Positions 17,259 to 26,412 of a stretch of DNA of 64,000 nt are shown piece by piece. Where the stretch lies: positions 7,571-71,570 of the forward strand of contig NZ_NUGT01000017.1 of NCBI RefSeq assembly GCF_002574545.1, given 5' to 3'. Each line of letters begins with the position of its first letter. The first letter of the stretch is position 1. The notes below the pieces were generated by a model. It saw only the letters and a program-made list of their open reading frames with translations. It had not been told where the DNA came from and searched no databases. Position numbers and translations under genes: made by a program. This stretch comes from Bacillus sp. AFS055030. Its GTDB lineage: Bacteria; Bacillota; Bacilli; Bacillales; Bacillaceae_G.

Positions 17259-19772
17259 ATGCTTGGAATGATAAAAAAGGTTTTTGATCTTAATCAGCGA
17301 CAATTAAATAAAATGCAAAAACAAGTTGATCAAATTTTATCTTTACAGGATCAGTATACAAAATTATCTGATGATGAACTTAGAGGTAAAACATTTGAAT
17401 TTAAAGAGCGTATTCAAAAAGGTGAAACTCTTGATGATATTTTAGTTGAAGCGTTTGCCGTTGTTCGTGAAGGTGCTACTCGTGTACTTGGTATGACTCC
17501 ATATCCTGTACAATTATTAGGTGGAATTTCCTTACATGAAGGTAATATTTCAGAAATGAAAACCGGGGAAGGTAAAACGTTAACTTCCACATTACCAGTT
17601 TATTTAAATGCATTAAGTGGTGAAGGTGTTCACGTCGTAACTGTCAATGAATACTTGGCAAGTCGTGATGCTCGTGAAATGGGTCAATTGTATGAGTTCT
17701 TAGGACTTACTGTTGGTCTAAATTTAAATAGTATGGAATCAGATGAAAAGCGTGAAGCTTATGCTTGTGATATTACGTATAGTACAAATAATGAATTAGG
17801 ATTTGACTATTTACGTGATAACATGGTTGTATATGCTGAACAACGAGTACAACGTCCACTAAATTATGCTATTATCGATGAGGTTGACTCAATTTTAATT
17901 GACGAAGCACGAACTCCATTAATTATTTCTGGACAAGCGAAACAGTCTGCACAAGCTTATATTGCAGCGAATGCATTTGTTGGAATGCTTAAGTTAGACA
18001 AAGATTATACGTACGATGTTAAAACAAAATCTGTTTTATTAACTGAAGATGGTATTTCTCGTGCAGAAAAAGCTTTTGGCGTTGAAAACTTATTTGATTT
18101 GAAAAATGTTAACTTAAATCATCATATTACTCAGGCATTACGTGCTCACGTTACAATGACTCACGATGTCGATTATGTAGTTCAAGATGGTGAAATTGTG
18201 ATCGTTGACCAATTTACTGGTCGTTTAATGAAAGGTCGCCGATACAGTGAGGGTCTTCACCAAGCGATTGAAGCGAAAGAAGGATTAAAAATTCAAAACG
18301 AAAGTATGACGCTTGCGACAATTACTTTCCAAAACTACTTCCGTATGTATAAAAAACTTTCGGGGATGACAGGTACAGCTAAAACTGAGGAAGAAGAATT
18401 CCGTAATATTTACAATATGAATGTTCTAGTTATTCCTACGAACCGACCAATCGCTCGTATTGATAAACCTGATTTAGTCTACAAAACAATGGGTGGTAAA
18501 TTTAATGCTGTTGTCGATGAAATTGTTGAGCGTCACAAAGCTGGCCAACCGGTTCTAGTTGGTACTGTAGCGATCGAGACTTCAGAGTTAATCTCTCAAT
18601 TGTTAAAACGTAAAGGTGTTAAACATGAAGTATTAAATGCGAAAAACCATGAACGTGAGGCTGATATTATCGCATTAGCTGGTCATCGTGGTGCAGTTAC
18701 GATTGCAACAAACATGGCTGGTCGTGGTACAGATATTAAATTAGGCGAAGGTGTTCGTGAACTTGGTGGATTAGCTGTTATTGGTACTGAGCGTCATGAA
18801 AGCAGACGTATTGATAATCAGTTACGTGGTCGTTCTGGTCGTCAAGGGGACCCTGGTGTGACAACTTTCTATTTATCAATGGAAGATGAATTAATGCGTC
18901 GTTTTGGTTCAGATAATTTATCAGTTATGATGGACCGTTTAGGATTAGATGACTCGCAACCGATTGAAAGTAAAATGGTTTCTCGTGCAGTTGAATCCGC
19001 ACAAAAACGAGTAGAAGGAAATAACTTTGATGCTCGTAAACAATTACTTCAATACGATGATGTACTACGTCAACAACGTGAAGTTATCTATGCTCAACGT
19101 TCTGAAGTTATTGATTCAACTGATTTACAACCAATCGTTAAAAATATGATTGAAGGTACTATTAATAGAGTAGTTCAAGCTCACACTCCTAACGAGCAGC
19201 TTCAGGAAGAGTGGAATTTAGAAGGAATCATTGATTTCTTAGAAGCGAACTTAATAAATGAAGATGAAATTTCAGTTGAACAATTACGTGTAATTGAACC
19301 AGATGAAATGGTTGAACTAATTCAAAAAGTAGTTTTCGAGCGTTACGAAGAAAAACAATCAGCTTTACCAGCTGAACAAATGCGTGAGTTCGAAAAAGTT
19401 GTATTATTACGTACTGTTGATAACAAGTGGATGGCTCATATTGATTCTATGGATCAACTTCGTGAAGGAATCCATTTACGTGCCTATGCACAAATTGATC
19501 CTCTACGTGAATATCAAATGGAAGGCTTCGCGATGTTTGAAGAGATGATTGCTTCCATTGAAGAAGAGGTATCTCGCATTATTATGAAAGCTGAAATTGA
19601 AGCTGACGTAGAGCGTGAAGCTGTACAAGGCGATGCAATCCATGTAAGCAATGATGGTGAAGGTGAAGTAAAGAAAAAACCAATCGTAAAAGGCGAAGAA
19701 ATCGGTCGAAATGAAGATTGTCCTTGTGGATCAGGTAAGAAGTATAAAAACTGCCACGGAAAAGGAATCTAA
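17259..19772 (+). CDS. secA: Preprotein translocase ATPase SecA
   Basis: SecA drives post-translational export through SecYEG by ATP hydrolysis at the inner membrane face. The 837-aa length is typical of Bacillus SecA. Motifs in order: MKTGEGKTL (Walker A near residue 105), [37 protein letters not shown] (Walker B), the preprotein-binding region, [25 protein letters not shown], and [10 protein letters not shown] (arginine finger). The C-terminus ends in a zinc motif [16 protein letters not shown] that binds SecB/phospholipid. AGAGGAG lies 8 nt upstream of the ATG. prfB follows 138 bp downstream with a small ORF in between. Confidence 0.99.
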   Translation: MLGMIKKVFDLNQRQLNKMQKQVDQILSLQDQYTKLSDDELRGKTFEFKERIQKGETLDDILVEAFAVVREGATRVLGMTPYPVQLLGGISLHEGNISEMKTGEGKTLTSTLPVYLNALSGEGVHVVTVNEYLASRDAREMGQLYEFLGLTVGLNLNSMESDEKREAYACDITYSTNNELGFDYLRDNMVVYAEQRVQRPLNYAIIDEVDSILIDEARTPLIISGQAKQSAQAYIAANAFVGMLKLDKDYTYDVKTKSVLLTEDGISRAEKAFGVENLFDLKNVNLNHHITQALRAHVTMTHDVDYVVQDGEIVIVDQFTGRLMKGRRYSEGLHQAIEAKEGLKIQNESMTLATITFQNYFRMYKKLSGMTGTAKTEEEEFRNIYNMNVLVIPTNRPIARIDKPDLVYKTMGGKFNAVVDEIVERHKAGQPVLVGTVAIETSELISQLLKRKGVKHEVLNAKNHEREADIIALAGHRGAVTIATNMAGRGTDIKLGEGVRELGGLAVIGTERHESRRIDNQLRGRSGRQGDPGVTTFYLSMEDELMRRFGSDNLSVMMDRLGLDDSQPIESKMVSRAVESAQKRVEGNNFDARKQLLQYDDVLRQQREVIYAQRSEVIDSTDLQPIVKNMIEGTINRVVQAHTPNEQLQEEWNLEGIIDFLEANLINEDEISVEQLRVIEPDEMVELIQKVVFERYEEKQSALPAEQMREFEKVVLLRTVDNKWMAHIDSMDQLREGIHLRAYAQIDPLREYQMEGFAMFEEMIASIEEEVSRIIMKAEIEADVEREAVQGDAIHVSNDGEGEVKKKPIVKGEEIGRNEDCPCGSGKKYKNCHGKGI

Positions 19773-19836
19773 TAAAATAGAAACTATATGAAAAGGGGCA
19801 AGGGCAAGTAGTTATAAAAAGAGAGGGTAGCTATTA

Positions 19837-19911
19837 ATGGTTATTCTTACTTTACTACTTGTCTTTACCTGCTTTTTATTGTTCGTAAAATTTAATCGAG
19901 GTGTAATGTAA
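19837..19911 (+). CDS. Putative 24-aa membrane peptide upstream of prfB
   Basis: This short ORF (ATG 19837, TAA 19909-19911) is preceded by GAGAGGG about 9 nt upstream. It encodes one hydrophobic helix (VILTLLLVFTCFLLFV) followed by a basic end (KFNRGVM). Its stop overlaps the prfB start as TAATG, so translation of the two would be coupled. No known family is recognised. It may be a leader that feeds ribosomes to prfB, a real small membrane protein, or a chance ORF; the ribosome site, helix and exact stop-start overlap argue against pure chance. Confidence 0.4.
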   Translation: MVILTLLLVFTCFLLFVKFNRGVM

Positions 19912-21009
19912 TGGAATTAGTAGAAGTAAAGCAAGAACTAGAAAAGATGGCGAAACGCCTTCAAGCATTTAGGGGGTCTCTTTGACGTCGAAACAAAACA
20001 AGCAAGACTAGATGAACTTGAAGCATTTATGTCAGAGCCAGATTTTTGGGATGATCAAAAAGCTGCACAAGTAGTAATTAGTGAAGTAAATGGTTTAAAA
20101 GAAGTTATTAATGAATTCAATGATTTAAATGAGGGTTATGAGAATCTTGAAGTAACATATGAGTTAGTTAAAGAAGAAAATGACGATGAACTATTTGAAG
20201 AACTAGTTACTGAAGCAAAATCTTTAACTGGGAAACTGAATGATTTCGAACTTCAATTATTATTAAGCGAGCCATATGATAAAAATAATGCAATTCTTGA
20301 GCTTCACCCTGGTGCAGGTGGAACCGAGTCACAAGATTGGGGTTCAATGTTGTTACGTATGTATACAAGATGGGCTGAAAAACGTGGATTTAAAGTTGAA
20401 ACTTTAGATTATCTACCTGGTGATGAGGCTGGTATTAAGAGTGTAACTTTAGCAATTAAAGGTCATAATGCTTATGGTTATTTAAAAGCAGAAAAAGGCG
20501 TTCATCGTTTAGTACGTATCTCTCCATTCGATTCATCAGGTCGTCGTCATACTTCATTTGTATCTTGTGAAGTAATGCCTGAGTTTAATGAAGAAATCGA
20601 AATTGATATACGTACAGAAGATTTGAAAATTGATACGTATCGTGCAAGTGGAGCAGGTGGACAGCACATTAATACAACTGACTCAGCGGTACGTATTACA
20701 CATGTTCCAACTAACATTGTAGTAACATGTCAAACAGAGCGTTCTCAAATTAAAAACCGTGAACAGGCAATGAAAATGTTAAAAGCAAAACTTTATCAAC
20801 GTAAAATAGAAGAGCAACAAGCTCAATTAGATGAAATTCGTGGAGAACAAAAAGAAATTGGCTGGGGAAGTCAAATTCGTTCATACGTTTTCCACCCATA
20901 TTCAATGGTTAAAGACCACCGAACAAACACAGAGGTTGGTAATGTACATGCAGTAATGGATGGAGATCTTGATCCATTTATTGATGCATACTTACGTTCT
21001 AAGATTTAA
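19911..21009 (+). CDS. prfB: Peptide chain release factor 2 (programmed +1 frameshift)
   Basis: RF2 reads UGA/UAA and triggers peptide release. Translation starts at ATG 19911 (GAGGTG 7 nt upstream), runs 24 codons to CTT 19980-19982, meets an in-frame TGA (19983-19985), and continues in the +1 frame from GAC 19984; the product is 365 aa. The slip site has the classical Shine-Dalgarno-like AGGGGG at 19971-19976 and CTT-TGA-C, so low RF2 raises frameshifting (autoregulation). Later motifs are the anticodon-like SPF in [10 protein letters not shown] and the catalytic GGQ in [11 protein letters not shown]. It is a split frame but not a pseudogene. Confidence 0.97.
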
Positions 21010-21020
21010 TGTTGAAAAAT

Positions 21021-21060
21021 GGGCTGTTAAGAATGGAGGAAACTTCTTTCTTACCAGCCC
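21021..21060 (+). terminator. Stem-loop after prfB
   Basis: GGGCTGTTAAGAA (21021-21033) pairs with TTCTTACCAGCCC (21048-21060) with one mismatch. There is no strong T run, so termination efficiency is uncertain. Confidence 0.5.
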
Positions 21061-21280
21061 TATTCTTTGGGGACAAAAGAGGTATATTCTATTATTAGGT
21101 TAGTCCTTTTATCCATCTTTTGACCTAAGCCATCTTTTATCAGGCAGCCCGCCAAACACTTGCAGCTAGTCTGATTATCAATTTTTTGGACTTTGTCTAA
21201 ACAGACATCTTCGTTAGGAGATGTTATTCTTTTGAGCTTTTTTCTTAAGGGGATTAGTAAGTATTTTCACTTACTAATGT
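21061..21280. other. GC-richer structured intergenic block of unknown nature
   Basis: The gap between prfB and the YitT gene contains a locally GC-rich patch (around 21140-21180) and short hairpins: TGTCT/AGACA at 21195-21208, ACATCT/AGATGT at about 21205-21225, and a perfect 10-bp inverted repeat ATTAGTAAGT/ACTTACTAAT (21253-21262, 21269-21278). The reverse strand is open for about 64 codons but has no usable start. It may be a structured RNA, an intergenic repeat or a gene remnant. The rest of the gap to 21462 is plain AT-rich DNA. Confidence 0.4.
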
Positions 21281-21462
21281 GAAGGAGTTACATGAATCAT
21301 ATTTATTTTTAAGAAGTTTTACAAATTGAAGAAAGTAAATTTTGTTTATATGTAATTAAATCTTATTGTTTTTTTCATAATAAAAAATAGAGAGAGTATC
21401 CGATAAAAAGGATATAAAAAAGAAAAGTTGTCTGTAAGTGAGAAATATTGAGGGGGATAAGT

Positions 21463-22341
21463 TTGAAAAAGTTCAGATATTCTACTGCTCTAACTGTTGG
21501 GTGGGGAAAAACGTTTTTTGAGTATTTTTTTGTATTAATTGGTTCTGCAATTATTGCTGTAGCGTTTTGTGTGTTTTTATTACCAAATCATATTGCTTCT
21601 GGTGGAGTAAGCGGTATTTCGACGATTCTAAAAAGTACGATGGGATTCAATCCTGCGTTTGTACAATGGGCTTTTAATATCCCTTTATTTATAGCTGGTG
21701 TATTTTTCTTAGGTAGACAATTTGGTGTTAAAACATTAGTTGGAACAATTTTTATTCCACTTGTTGTTTATTTGGTTGATTTATACAATATAAAACCTGC
21801 AACTGATAACCCGCTATTAGCGTCAATTTTTGGTGGGCTATTTATTGGTTTAGGTCTAGGAATCGTATTCCGTGGTAAAGCTTCTACTGGTGGAACAGAT
21901 TTAGCAGCTCAAATTGTTCATAAATATACTGGTTTATCACTTGGGATTTGTGTTGCATTTATCGACGGATTAATTGTTCTTACATCTGCAATCGTATTTA
22001 ATCTGGAAAGTGGTATGTATGCACTGATTGCCTTATTTGTTACAAGTAAAACAATCGATTTAGTTCAAATTGGACTTGCTAGATCAAAAATGGCACTAAT
22101 CATTACTTCAGAAGTGGAGCCTGTAACAACAGCAATCGTTCATGAATTAGATCGTGGGGTAACAAAGCTTACAGGTGTTGGCGGATATACAAATGAAGAC
22201 CGTTTAGTATTAATGTGTGTACTTGATCAAACTGAATTTTCTTCTCTGCGTGATATCGTTCGTTCGGTTGATCGAAATGCTTTCATTACTGTCGTAGATG
22301 CAACAGAAGTTCTTGGTGAAGGTTTCACAAATTTGACATAA
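21463..22341 (+). CDS. YitT family membrane protein (YvjA-like)
   Basis: The 292-aa protein starts at TTG 21463, preceded by AGGGGGAT with 4-6 nt spacing; the TTG at 21448 overlaps that site. Five to six membrane helices occupy residues 20-180 (FFVLIGSAIIAVAFCVFLLP, then IASGGVSGISTI; GGLFIGLGLGIVFRGKASTG). A soluble C-terminal DUF2179 domain follows (residues about 205-290: LTGVGGYTNEDRLVLMCVLD). This architecture defines the YitT/YvjA family, whose transport function is unknown. In B. subtilis yvjA also lies close to prfB and cccB. Confidence 0.88.
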   Translation: MKKFRYSTALTVGWGKTFFEYFFVLIGSAIIAVAFCVFLLPNHIASGGVSGISTILKSTMGFNPAFVQWAFNIPLFIAGVFFLGRQFGVKTLVGTIFIPLVVYLVDLYNIKPATDNPLLASIFGGLFIGLGLGIVFRGKASTGGTDLAAQIVHKYTGLSLGICVAFIDGLIVLTSAIVFNLESGMYALIALFVTSKTIDLVQIGLARSKMALIITSEVEPVTTAIVHELDRGVTKLTGVGGYTNEDRLVLMCVLDQTEFSSLRDIVRSVDRNAFITVVDATEVLGEGFTNLT

Positions 22342-22410
22342 AAAGGAAAAATAAATACTTTTTTTAGTAGTAGACTAAAGTTATGGGATAAATAAAGGGG
22401 CGATGATTTT

Positions 22411-22740
22411 GTGAAAAAGCTACTTCTTGCTTTTATAACTGGTGGCATGTTATTAACAATTACTGCTTGTGGTTCAAATAATAATACAAGTAAAAATAAT
22501 GATTCAGGTGAGCCGGTTTCTGTTGCTAATGGAGAAAAGATATTTAAACAAAGTTGTGCTAGCTGTCATGGTGGCGAACTCGAAGGGATAATTGGACCAA
22601 GCTTAAAAAAGGTCGGAGCAAAATATTCTGAAAAGGAAATAGAAAATATTATCCATGATGGAAGAGGTTCAATGCCTAGTGGAGTTGTTCAAGGAAATGA
22701 CGCGAAAAGTGTAGCGAAATGGCTAGCAACTAAAAAGTAA
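22411..22740 (+). CDS. cccB: Cytochrome c-551 lipoprotein
   Basis: This is a small electron-transfer protein on the outer face of the membrane. The 109-aa product begins at GTG 22411, has a lipoprotein signal with lipobox LTITAC (Cys20), a short Ser/Asn/Lys linker, then one c-type haem site CASCHG (near residue 47) and the distal Met ligand in GSMPSG. This matches B. subtilis CccB in size and gene position, upstream of ftsE. It has its own terminator. Confidence 0.94.
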   Translation: MKKLLLAFITGGMLLTITACGSNNNTSKNNDSGEPVSVANGEKIFKQSCASCHGGELEGIIGPSLKKVGAKYSEKEIENIIHDGRGSMPSGVVQGNDAKSVAKWLATKK

Positions 22741-22768
22741 AATGTTTTATTTTGTATAGAAAAAAATT

Positions 22769-22815
22769 AAAGAAGCAGACAATTTTCTGTTAATTAGAAA
22801 AGGTCTGTTTCTTTT
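22769..22815 (+). terminator. Terminator after cccB
   Basis: AAAGAAGCAGAC (22769-22780) pairs with GTCTGTTTCTTT (22803-22814), one non-Watson-Crick position. The 22-nt loop is long. Confidence 0.6.
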
Positions 22816-22928
22816 CATTTTAGTTACAATTTTCCATAATTTGTTAAATAAACTTTTAAATCGTTCAGAAACAATCTTGCTGTTTATTAAAATGTAACAT
22901 AAATTTATCAATTTTGACATTTTTTAAG

Positions 22929-22937
22929 TGGTATAAT
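22929..22937 (+). promoter_or_regulatory. Extended -10 promoter upstream of ftsE
   Basis: TGGTATAAT has a perfect -10 hexamer (22932-22937) and the TGn extension. A good -35 at 17 bp is not seen. It would give a leader of about 140 nt for ftsEX; the 340-bp gap holds nothing else I recognise. Confidence 0.5.
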
Positions 22938-23080
22938 AGAGGAGCTTAGCTGAAATTATCGAAATATGTAAATAGTAGGCGAAATAATAAGATCAAGTAA
23001 TTTTTTAGTATAATTTCATCCAGAATGGATCTTATATAGTTTGATAGAAGAAAACGGAACAAAAAATTAAGGAGAATGTC

Positions 23081-23767
23081 ATGATTGAGTTAAAAGATGT
23101 TTATAAGACTTATCCTAATGGTGTTCTTGCGGTAGATGGTATTAATGTAAAAATTCGCCAAGGTGAATTTGTGTATGTCGTAGGACCAAGTGGTGCCGGA
23201 AAGTCGACATTCATTAAAATGATGTATCGTGAAGAAAGACCATCAAAGGGTACAATCTTAATTAATGGAATTGATTTAAGTCATATGAAGGATAAAAAAG
23301 TTCCTTTATTACGTAGAAATATTGGGGTAGTTTTCCAAGACTATAAATTATTACCGACCTTATCAGTTTATGAAAATATTGCATTTGCACTTGAAGTTAT
23401 TGAAGAAAACCCAAAAACTATAAAGAAGAGAGTTATGGAAGTACTTGAACTTGTTAAGTTAAAACACAAGGCTCGATCATTACCAACAGAGCTTTCTGGT
23501 GGTGAACAGCAACGTGTTTCGATTGCCCGTTCTATTGTAAATAAACCAAAAGTAGTAATCGCCGATGAGCCAACGGGTAATCTAGACCCTGAGACTACGT
23601 GGGAGATTATGGATATATTTAAAGAAATCAATGATCGTGGAACAACTATAGTAATGGCGACTCATAATAAAGAAATCGTAAATACGATTAAGCGACGTGT
23701 AATTGCAATTGAAGATGGAAAAATTGTACGCGACCAAGCGAGAGGAGTGTACGGTTATGAAAGCTAG
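23081..23767 (+). CDS. ftsE: Cell division ABC ATPase FtsE
   Basis: FtsE with FtsX forms an ABC-type signalling complex that switches on peptidoglycan hydrolases from the inside. The 228-aa ATPase has Walker A GPSGAGKST (near residue 35), Q-loop VFQDYKLLPTLSVYENI, signature LSGGEQQRVSIARSI, Walker B VVIADEPTGNLDP and H-loop ATHNKEIV. AAGGAG lies 6 nt before the ATG. It overlaps ftsX by 11 nt. Confidence 0.97.
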   Translation: MIELKDVYKTYPNGVLAVDGINVKIRQGEFVYVVGPSGAGKSTFIKMMYREERPSKGTILINGIDLSHMKDKKVPLLRRNIGVVFQDYKLLPTLSVYENIAFALEVIEENPKTIKKRVMEVLELVKLKHKARSLPTELSGGEQQRVSIARSIVNKPKVVIADEPTGNLDPETTWEIMDIFKEINDRGTTIVMATHNKEIVNTIKRRVIAIEDGKIVRDQARGVYGYES

Positions 23768-24650
23768 AACTGCAAAAAGACATGTTCGTGAAGGGCTACG
23801 TAGTTTAAAACGAAATGGTTGGATGACGTTTGCATCGATTAGTGCTGTTGCCGTTACGTTAATGCTTGTTGGCGTATTTTTAGCCGTAATCATGAATGTT
23901 AATCATATTGGAACTACTCTAGAAAAAGATGTTGAAGTACGTGTTTTAGTTGATTTAACAGCAAACAAAGAGCAACAAGCTACTTTAAAAGAGGAAATCA
24001 AAAAATTAAATCATGTAACTACTGTAAAGTTCTCATCTAAAGATCAAGAACTAAACAATCTAATTAAAAGTATGGGAGAAGATGGGAAAGCATTCCAACT
24101 GTTTGAACAGCAAAATCCGTTAAATGATACGTATATTGTTAAAACCGATTCTCCAGATCAAATTGCACCAGTAGCCAAAAAAATTGCAGGCTTAAAATAT
24201 ATTGATGATGTAATTTATGGTAAAAAACAAGTTCAAAAACTATTTAATGCAGTTTCAGTAGGTCGTAACATCGGTTTAGTACTGATTTTCGGACTATTAT
24301 TTACTGCGATGTTCTTAATCTCTAATACGATCAAAATTACAATCATGGCAAGACGACGTGAAATTGAGATTATGAGATTGGTAGGGGCAACTAATAACTT
24401 TATTCGTTGGCCGTTCTTATTAGAAGGTTTACTTCTAGGTGTTCTAGGATCAGTTATTCCAATAGTTTTACTTTTAACTGGCTATAACGTCATTTATGAT
24501 ATGCTAATGCCAAAATTAGCAGGAACAATGTTTACATTATTACCATTTTCACCGTTTGTGTACCAGCTATCTGCAGTATTAATCGGTATTGGTGCAGTAA
24601 TCGGAATGTGGGGTTCTGTTATGTCAATTCGTAAGTTTTTACGTAAATAA
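23757..24650 (+). CDS. ftsX: Cell division ABC permease-like protein FtsX
   Basis: ATG 23757 follows GAGAGGAGTG and begins MKARTAKRHVREGLRSLKRN, the conserved FtsX start; an upstream TTG at 23703 lies inside ftsE. The 297-aa protein has four membrane helices (about residues 22-45, 172-195, 220-245, 265-290). A large extracellular loop between TM1 and TM2 (residues 45-170) is the part that contacts the hydrolase. The MARRREIEIMRLVGATNNFI loop is the cytoplasmic coupling segment. The next gene, 135 bp downstream, encodes a coiled-coil M23 hydrolase that is a likely partner. Confidence 0.96.
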   Translation: MKARTAKRHVREGLRSLKRNGWMTFASISAVAVTLMLVGVFLAVIMNVNHIGTTLEKDVEVRVLVDLTANKEQQATLKEEIKKLNHVTTVKFSSKDQELNNLIKSMGEDGKAFQLFEQQNPLNDTYIVKTDSPDQIAPVAKKIAGLKYIDDVIYGKKQVQKLFNAVSVGRNIGLVLIFGLLFTAMFLISNTIKITIMARRREIEIMRLVGATNNFIRWPFLLEGLLLGVLGSVIPIVLLLTGYNVIYDMLMPKLAGTMFTLLPFSPFVYQLSAVLIGIGAVIGMWGSVMSIRKFLRK

Positions 24651-24702
24651 GATAAAATTTTTTATTTATAGTTTTATTTTTTAATAGAGTAATACGATTG
24701 AT

Positions 24703-24759
24703 AAGCTCTAGTTCCGAATTTAACGTCTGTCTGAGTTGATACAGGTACTAGGGCTTTTC
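24703..24759 (+). terminator. Weak stem-loop between ftsX and the hydrolase gene
   Basis: AAGCTCTAGT (24703-24712) pairs with ACTAGGGCTT (24747-24756) with one G-U pair around a 34-nt loop, then TTC. It may be a partial terminator or attenuator. Confidence 0.35.
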
Positions 24760-24785
24760 TATATACATATAAGGAGGGATCTTAG

Positions 24786-26162
24786 ATGAATAAGAGAAAA
24801 TCATCGAAAGTAATAACGATTATGTTATGCAGTACTTTCATCATCGGTGCCATCCCATCCGTTTCTTTTGCTGAAAGTAAATACCAGTCTGAAATTGATC
24901 GCATTATAAAGAAGCGTAGTGAGGTTAAGGATAAGACGGATGCAACAAAAAATAAAATTGCTGATATAAAGCATGATCAGCAAGAAGTCGTTGCGGAACT
25001 TAAAAAACTTGATGCTCAGATGAAACTGACTAAGCAAAAAGTAAGCCAAACTGAAGATGCAGTTAGTGATGGGAAAAAGCAAATTTCAAAACTTAAAGAA
25101 GAAATTAAGTTTATTGAAGAACGTATTAAATCGCGTGAAGAATTGTTGAAAAATCGTATGCGTTCTCTTCAAAAAGCTGGCGGCATGGTATCTTATATTG
25201 ATGTCATTTTAGGTGCTAATAGTTTCGGAGATTTAATTCAAAGAATGAATGCTGTACAAACTATTATGAAGGCCGACGAAGACATTATTAATCAGCAAAA
25301 CTTGGACTTAAAAGAAGTAAGTGCTAAAAAAGATGATTTGACTAAAAAGCAAGCAAAAATCGAAAGAGATTTAGCGAACTTAAAGAGTTTAAATAATCAA
25401 CTTGCAAGTCAGGTTAGCGAAAAGAACGAATTAATGGCTTCATTAAAAGCTAAAGAAAGTGAAGCTCATGAAGATGTTTTAGATTTAACGGAACAAGATC
25501 AATTACTAGCAAGTCAGCAGGCTGCAATGCAAAAAGCGCTAGAAATCGCTAAAAAACAAGCTGCTGAAAGAGCTGCGGCTGAAGCAAGACAAAAAGCAGA
25601 GGCTAAACGTAAGGCTGAAGCTGAAGCTGCTGCAAAAAGCAAAAAGCCATCTACTAGTACAAATCATTCAAATGGATCTGGAAGCTCTAGTAGTTCAGTT
25701 AATGCTAGTAACTCAGATAGTACTAGTAGTTCTGAAAACACACCAACTGTTTCAAGTGGTAATTTCACAAGACCAGCAAACGGCTATGTCTCTTCTGGAT
25801 TTGGACAACGTTCATTTGAAGGTGGAGAGTTCCATGAAGGAGTCGATATCGCCTCAGCGGGTAGTGTACCAGTTGTAGCGGCAGGTGATGGGGTTGTAAT
25901 TCGTGCTTATGTTTCATCATCTTATGGTAATTGTGTATTTATTACACATAACATTAATGGTCAAGTTTGGACGACCGTATATGCTCATTTAGCTAGTTTT
26001 AATGTATCAACTGGACAAACTGTTTCAAAAGGTATGAAAATTGGTTATATGGGAAATACAGGTCATTCTACTGGACAACATTTACACTTTGAATTACATA
26101 AAGGTGAATGGAATTACGCTAAATCAAACGCAGTAAATCCTATGAGTTATATTAATTTTTAG
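24786..26162 (+). CDS. Secreted coiled-coil M23 peptidoglycan endopeptidase (EnvC/CwlO-like domain layout)
   Basis: The 458-aa protein has a signal peptide (ITIMLCSTFIIGAIPSVSFA), two long heptad-rich coiled coils (residues about 30-115 and 160-235), and between them a segment like the CwlO/PcsB N-terminal domain (MRSLQKAGGMVSYIDVILGA). An Ala/Glu/Lys-rich linker and a Ser-rich linker follow, then a LytM/M23 domain (residues about 335-458). Zinc ligands are in HEGVDIA and the HLHFELH motif (final His of the HxH). Coiled-coil hydrolases of this kind are activated by FtsEX; being directly downstream of ftsX supports that role. AAGGAGG precedes the ATG. Confidence 0.9.
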   Translation: MNKRKSSKVITIMLCSTFIIGAIPSVSFAESKYQSEIDRIIKKRSEVKDKTDATKNKIADIKHDQQEVVAELKKLDAQMKLTKQKVSQTEDAVSDGKKQISKLKEEIKFIEERIKSREELLKNRMRSLQKAGGMVSYIDVILGANSFGDLIQRMNAVQTIMKADEDIINQQNLDLKEVSAKKDDLTKKQAKIERDLANLKSLNNQLASQVSEKNELMASLKAKESEAHEDVLDLTEQDQLLASQQAAMQKALEIAKKQAAERAAAEARQKAEAKRKAEAEAAAKSKKPSTSTNHSNGSGSSSSSVNASNSDSTSSSENTPTVSSGNFTRPANGYVSSGFGQRSFEGGEFHEGVDIASAGSVPVVAAGDGVVIRAYVSSSYGNCVFITHNINGQVWTTVYAHLASFNVSTGQTVSKGMKIGYMGNTGHSTGQHLHFELHKGEWNYAKSNAVNPMSYINF

Positions 26163-26170
26163 TTTACTTA

Positions 26171-26207
26171 AAAACCTATCCTACAATTTTAGGATAGGTT
26201 TTTTTTG
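26171..26207 (+). terminator. Terminator after the M23 hydrolase gene
   Basis: A 13-bp perfect stem (AAAACCTATCCTA with TAGGATAGGTTTT) is followed by T8. Confidence 0.92.
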
Positions 26208-26316
26208 CTATTTAATAAATTGAAGAAGCGCTAATTGTGGAATCGTAATTACTTTTATAACTAAGTAGTTCTACCTACAGTATTATGTGAAAATTATGCT
26301 CGATCAAACTTCTAGA

Positions 26317-26331
26317 TTATAATAATTATAA
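26317..26331 (+). promoter_or_regulatory. PerR box 1 upstream of katA
   Basis: TTATAATAATTATAA is a perfect 7-1-7 match to the PerR consensus TTATAATnATTATAA, 82 bp before the katA start. PerR represses peroxide defence genes until oxidised. Confidence 0.75.
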
Positions 26332-26382
26332 TTTGATATTGATTTTCATTATAAGTTAGATTACTATATAATTATTACTAGA

Positions 26383-26397
26383 TTATAATTATTCTAA
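26383..26397 (+). promoter_or_regulatory. PerR box 2 upstream of katA
   Basis: TTATAATTATTCTAA differs from the PerR consensus at one base and lies 15 bp before the katA start, next to the ribosome site. Confidence 0.6.
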
Positions 26398-26412
26398 TTA
26401 AGGAGAGATGAT

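Noticed and set aside
19911-20029. In-frame TGA near the start of prfB suggesting a pseudogene
   Set aside because: The TGA lies in the known RF2 frameshift site (AGGGGG, CTT TGA C) and the downstream frame is intact.
21061-21240. tRNA-like or tmRNA-like gene after prfB
   Set aside because: No cloverleaf, T-arm sequence or CCA-type acceptor stem could be built from the GC-richer patch.
25672-25878. Forward 68-codon ORF
   Set aside because: It is an out-of-frame shadow within the Ser-rich linker of the M23 hydrolase.
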